A DNA stretch of 64,000 bases, from positions 1,860,001-1,924,000 of the forward strand of contig NZ_CP015243.1 in assembly GCF_001648175.1 (NCBI RefSeq), in the 5' to 3' direction. The first letter of the stretch is position 1. Each line of letters begins with the position of its first letter. Below are positions 62,012-64,000 of this stretch, one piece after another. The notes beneath the pieces were generated by a model that saw only the letters and a list, made by a program, of their open reading frames with translations, made no database searches and had not been told where the DNA came from. This DNA is from Halotalea alkalilenta. Lineage in GTDB: Bacteria > Pseudomonadota > Gammaproteobacteria > Pseudomonadales > Halomonadaceae. The position numbers and the translations under genes are program-made.

Positions 62012-62665
62012 ATGGATTTCACCACCACTCTCGCCAATATGGACTGGCAGCAGGTGATGCTGCTGACCTGGCAGCACGTCTATCTGGTCGGTACCGCCGT
62101 CGGGCTCGCGATCCTGATCGGCGTACCGCTCGGGGTGCTGATGGTACGCCTGCGCTGGCTCGCCACGCCGCTGCTCACCGTGGCCACGATCGTGATCACG
62201 ATTCCTTCGATCGCGCTGTTCGGGATCATGCTGCCGATCTACTCCACCTTCGGCATGGGGCTCGGCGCGGCACCCGCGATCACCGCGGTGTTCCTCTATT
62301 CGCTGCTGCCGATCCTGCGTAACACCTACATCGCCCTCGACGGCGTCGACCCAGGGATCCGCGAAGCCGGGCGTGGCATCGGGATGACTTTCTGGCAGCG
62401 GCTGTGGATGGTCGACCTGCCGCTGGCGGTGCCGGTGATTCTCGGCGGCGTGCGTACCGCCGTGGTGATGAACATCGGGGTGATGACCATCGCCGCGGTG
62501 ATCGGCGCCGGCGGCCTCGGTCTTTTGATCCTCAACGGTATCGGCCAGAGCAATGTGCCGCTCCTGGTGATCGGCGCGATCATCGTCAGCCTCCTGGCGA
62601 TCGTGGTCGATACCCTCCTGAATCTCCTGCAGCGTCTGTTGACCTCCAAAGGGATCGAGCAATGA
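62012..62665 (+). CDS. Osmolyte ABC permease 2
   Basis: 217 aa with five helices: ILIGVPLGVLMVRLRWLATPLL, TIVITIPSIALFGIMLPIY, LRNTYIALDGVDPGIREAGRGIGMTFWQRLWMVDLPLAVPVILGGVRTAV. Paralogue of permease 1 (YehW-like). Begins seven bases after the binding protein stop and overlaps the ATPase start. Confidence 0.88.
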   Translation: MDFTTTLANMDWQQVMLLTWQHVYLVGTAVGLAILIGVPLGVLMVRLRWLATPLLTVATIVITIPSIALFGIMLPIYSTFGMGLGAAPAITAVFLYSLLPILRNTYIALDGVDPGIREAGRGIGMTFWQRLWMVDLPLAVPVILGGVRTAVVMNIGVMTIAAVIGAGGLGLLILNGIGQSNVPLLVIGAIIVSLLAIVVDTLLNLLQRLLTSKGIEQ

Positions 62666-63831
62666 TCGAACTCGACAAACTGAGCAAGGTGTTCGGGCAG
62701 AAGCACGGCACCAAGCAGACCACCGCGGTCGACAGCGTCAGTCTCACCGTTGAGGAGGGCGAGATCTGCGTGTTCCTCGGCCCCTCCGGCTGTGGCAAGA
62801 CCACCACCTTGAAGATGATCAACCGGCTGATCGAACCGAGCTCGGGCCGGGTGCTGATCAACGGCGACGATACCTCGCAGATGGACAAGGTCGAGCTGCG
62901 CCGCTCGCTCGGCTACGTGATCCAGCAGATCGGCCTGTTTCCCAACATGACCATCGAGGAGAACATCGTCGTGGTACCCCGGCTGCTCGGCTGGGACGCC
63001 GCACGGATGCGCGAGCGCGTCCGTGAGCTGATGGCGATGGTGGCGTTGGAGCCCAAGCAGTACCTGTCGCGCTACCCGCGCGAGCTCTCCGGTGGCCAGC
63101 AGCAGCGCATCGGCGTGATCCGCGCGCTCGCCGCCGATCCGCCCCTGCTGCTGATGGACGAACCGTTCGGCGCGGTCGACCCGGTCAACCGTGGCACCAT
63201 CCAGGACGAGTTCTTCACCATGCAGCGCACCCTCAACAAGACGGTGATCATGGTGAGCCACGACATCGACGAGGCGATCAAGCTCGGCGACAAGGTGGCG
63301 ATGTTCCGTGACGGCAAGCTGATCCAGTTCGACCACCCGGATACCATCCTCGCCCACCCGAAGGATGACTTCATCCGCGCCTTCGTCGGCGCCGACCACA
63401 CGCTCAAGCGCCTCTTGCTGGTCCACGCGGGCGACGCCGCCGACGATTCTCCGGCGATGCGACCCTCGACCACGGTGGCCGCGGCGCTCGAGCAGATGGA
63501 GGAGGACGATCGGCGCTATCTGGTGATCAGCGACGAGTCGAATCACGCACTCGGCTTCGTTCGCCGTCGCGATCTGCGCCGGGTCGATCCCGAGACGCCG
63601 ATCGAGCGGTTCCGCGCCGATTTCGCGGTCACCGCCAGCCGGGATGAGAACCTGCGCGTGCTGCTCTCGCGGATGTACGAGTACAACACCTCCTGGCTGC
63701 CAGTGCTCGACGAGGAGGGTGGCTTCCTCGGTGAGGTGACCCAGGAGTCGATCGCCGGCTACCTGAGCTCGGGGCGCTCTCGCGGTCAGGCGCCGGCGAC
63801 CAGTATCCACTCCCCGGCGGAGGTCGGCTGA
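62662..63831 (+). CDS. Osmolyte ABC ATPase with CBS domains
   Basis: 389 aa. Walker A GPSGCGKTTTLKMINRLIE, signature ELSGGQQQRIGVIRALA, Walker B LLLMDEPFGAVDPVNR, HDIDEAIKLGDK, then two CBS-like segments (about 265-375) that in OpuA/ProV-type ATPases sense ionic strength. ATG overlaps the permease stop. Confidence 0.9.
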   Translation: MIELDKLSKVFGQKHGTKQTTAVDSVSLTVEEGEICVFLGPSGCGKTTTLKMINRLIEPSSGRVLINGDDTSQMDKVELRRSLGYVIQQIGLFPNMTIEENIVVVPRLLGWDAARMRERVRELMAMVALEPKQYLSRYPRELSGGQQQRIGVIRALAADPPLLLMDEPFGAVDPVNRGTIQDEFFTMQRTLNKTVIMVSHDIDEAIKLGDKVAMFRDGKLIQFDHPDTILAHPKDDFIRAFVGADHTLKRLLLVHAGDAADDSPAMRPSTTVAAALEQMEEDDRRYLVISDESNHALGFVRRRDLRRVDPETPIERFRADFAVTASRDENLRVLLSRMYEYNTSWLPVLDEEGGFLGEVTQESIAGYLSSGRSRGQAPATSIHSPAEVG

Positions 63832-63849
63832 GATGCCCGAGCGCGTCGC

Positions 63850-64000
63850 ATGACGACGCCCGTACTGCTCGCCGTGCTGCTGGCGGCGGCGCTGCACGCT
63901 GGTTGGAATGCGTTGGTCAAGGTCGGGCTCGATCGCCTGTTGGCGATCACCCTGATCCAGGTCGCCTCGATGCTGGCCGCGCTGGCGCTGCTGCCTTTTG
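63850..64000 (+). CDS. EamA/DMT-type transporter (3' end cut by window)
   Basis: First 50 codons of a membrane protein starting MTTPVLLAVLLAAALHAGWNA, with LHAGWNALVK being the typical start of a DMT/EamA subgroup. The frame is open to the last base. A six-codon ATG...TGA frame at 63833-63853 overlaps its start. Confidence 0.7.
   Translation, partial: MTTPVLLAVLLAAALHAGWNALVKVGLDRLLAITLIQVASMLAALALLPF

Overview
The window is a GC-rich (roughly 65%) chromosomal segment from a gammaproteobacterium. It most likely belongs to the Halomonadaceae or a close relative. That reading rests on the gene content: the sufBCDST cluster, rimB-rimK, mvaT, the lolB / tRNA-Gln / prs / rplY / pth / ychF block, the hemA-prfA-prmC-moeB block, a polyamine ABC set and a glycine-betaine ABC operon. 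I see no phage, transposase or CRISPR array. Both ends cut genes: sufB at the left and an EamA-type transporter at the right.

Layout. Positions 1-5016 hold the SUF Fe-S assembly operon (sufB', sufC, sufD, sufS, sufT), followed by sanA. Positions 5791-9495 hold a small ferritin-like protein with an Arg/Gly tail, rimK-rimB, a DUF3549 protein and yqcC. Positions 9618-12180 hold ompW, mvaT and a tiny metallothionein in AT-richer DNA with several dyad sites. Positions 12053-17518 hold a single-chain pyruvate carboxylase with a possible coupled leader ORF, an OYE-type flavin oxidoreductase divergent from an ArsR regulator across a perfect operator-like palindrome, and a GlsB-type membrane protein.

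Positions 17597-29708 are the most distinctive part: what I read as a D-apiose / D-apionate catabolic island. It carries an apnO-like oxidoisomerase, an oiaC-like decarboxylase and an ACS-type MFS symporter in one operon. It also has a FadR-type regulator, an apsD-like dehydrogenase, a complete ribose-type ABC importer with a DUF2291 protein, and a D-apionolactonase (apnL) that is split into two overlapping genes exactly between its N-terminal domain and its barrel domain. A 38-bp sequence (36 of 38 identical) containing two palindromes occurs once in front of the regulator and once in the divergent promoter of the ABC and apnL operons. This suggests a shared operator. In the proposed route, D-apiose enters by the ABC importer and is oxidised to the lactone (ApsD), hydrolysed to D-apionate (ApnL), converted to 3-oxo-isoapionate (ApnO) and decarboxylated to L-erythrulose (OiaC). 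The L-erythrulose-using steps are not in the window.

Positions 29713-36680 hold a P-loop sugar/nucleoside-type kinase, two related 65-66 aa orphan proteins with repeats between them, the Prc protease, an M18 aminopeptidase, tRNA-Met(CAT) and a DedA protein. Positions 36685-45578 hold a CPA1 cation/proton antiporter, then ychF, pth, rplY, prs, tRNA-Gln(CTG), lolB and a TPR protein; ispE is absent from the place it usually occupies. Positions 46084-50686 hold hemA-prfA-prmC-lrp-moeB. Positions 50812-60121 form a polyamine / beta-alanine region: an EamA exporter, an omega-amino acid:pyruvate aminotransferase with a divergent LysR gene, puuB, potABC without a binding protein, and a puuA-like glutamine synthetase. 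Positions 60362-63831 hold a four-gene glycine-betaine/osmolyte ABC operon. All calls come from reading the sequence and from memory of protein families; no database search was run.
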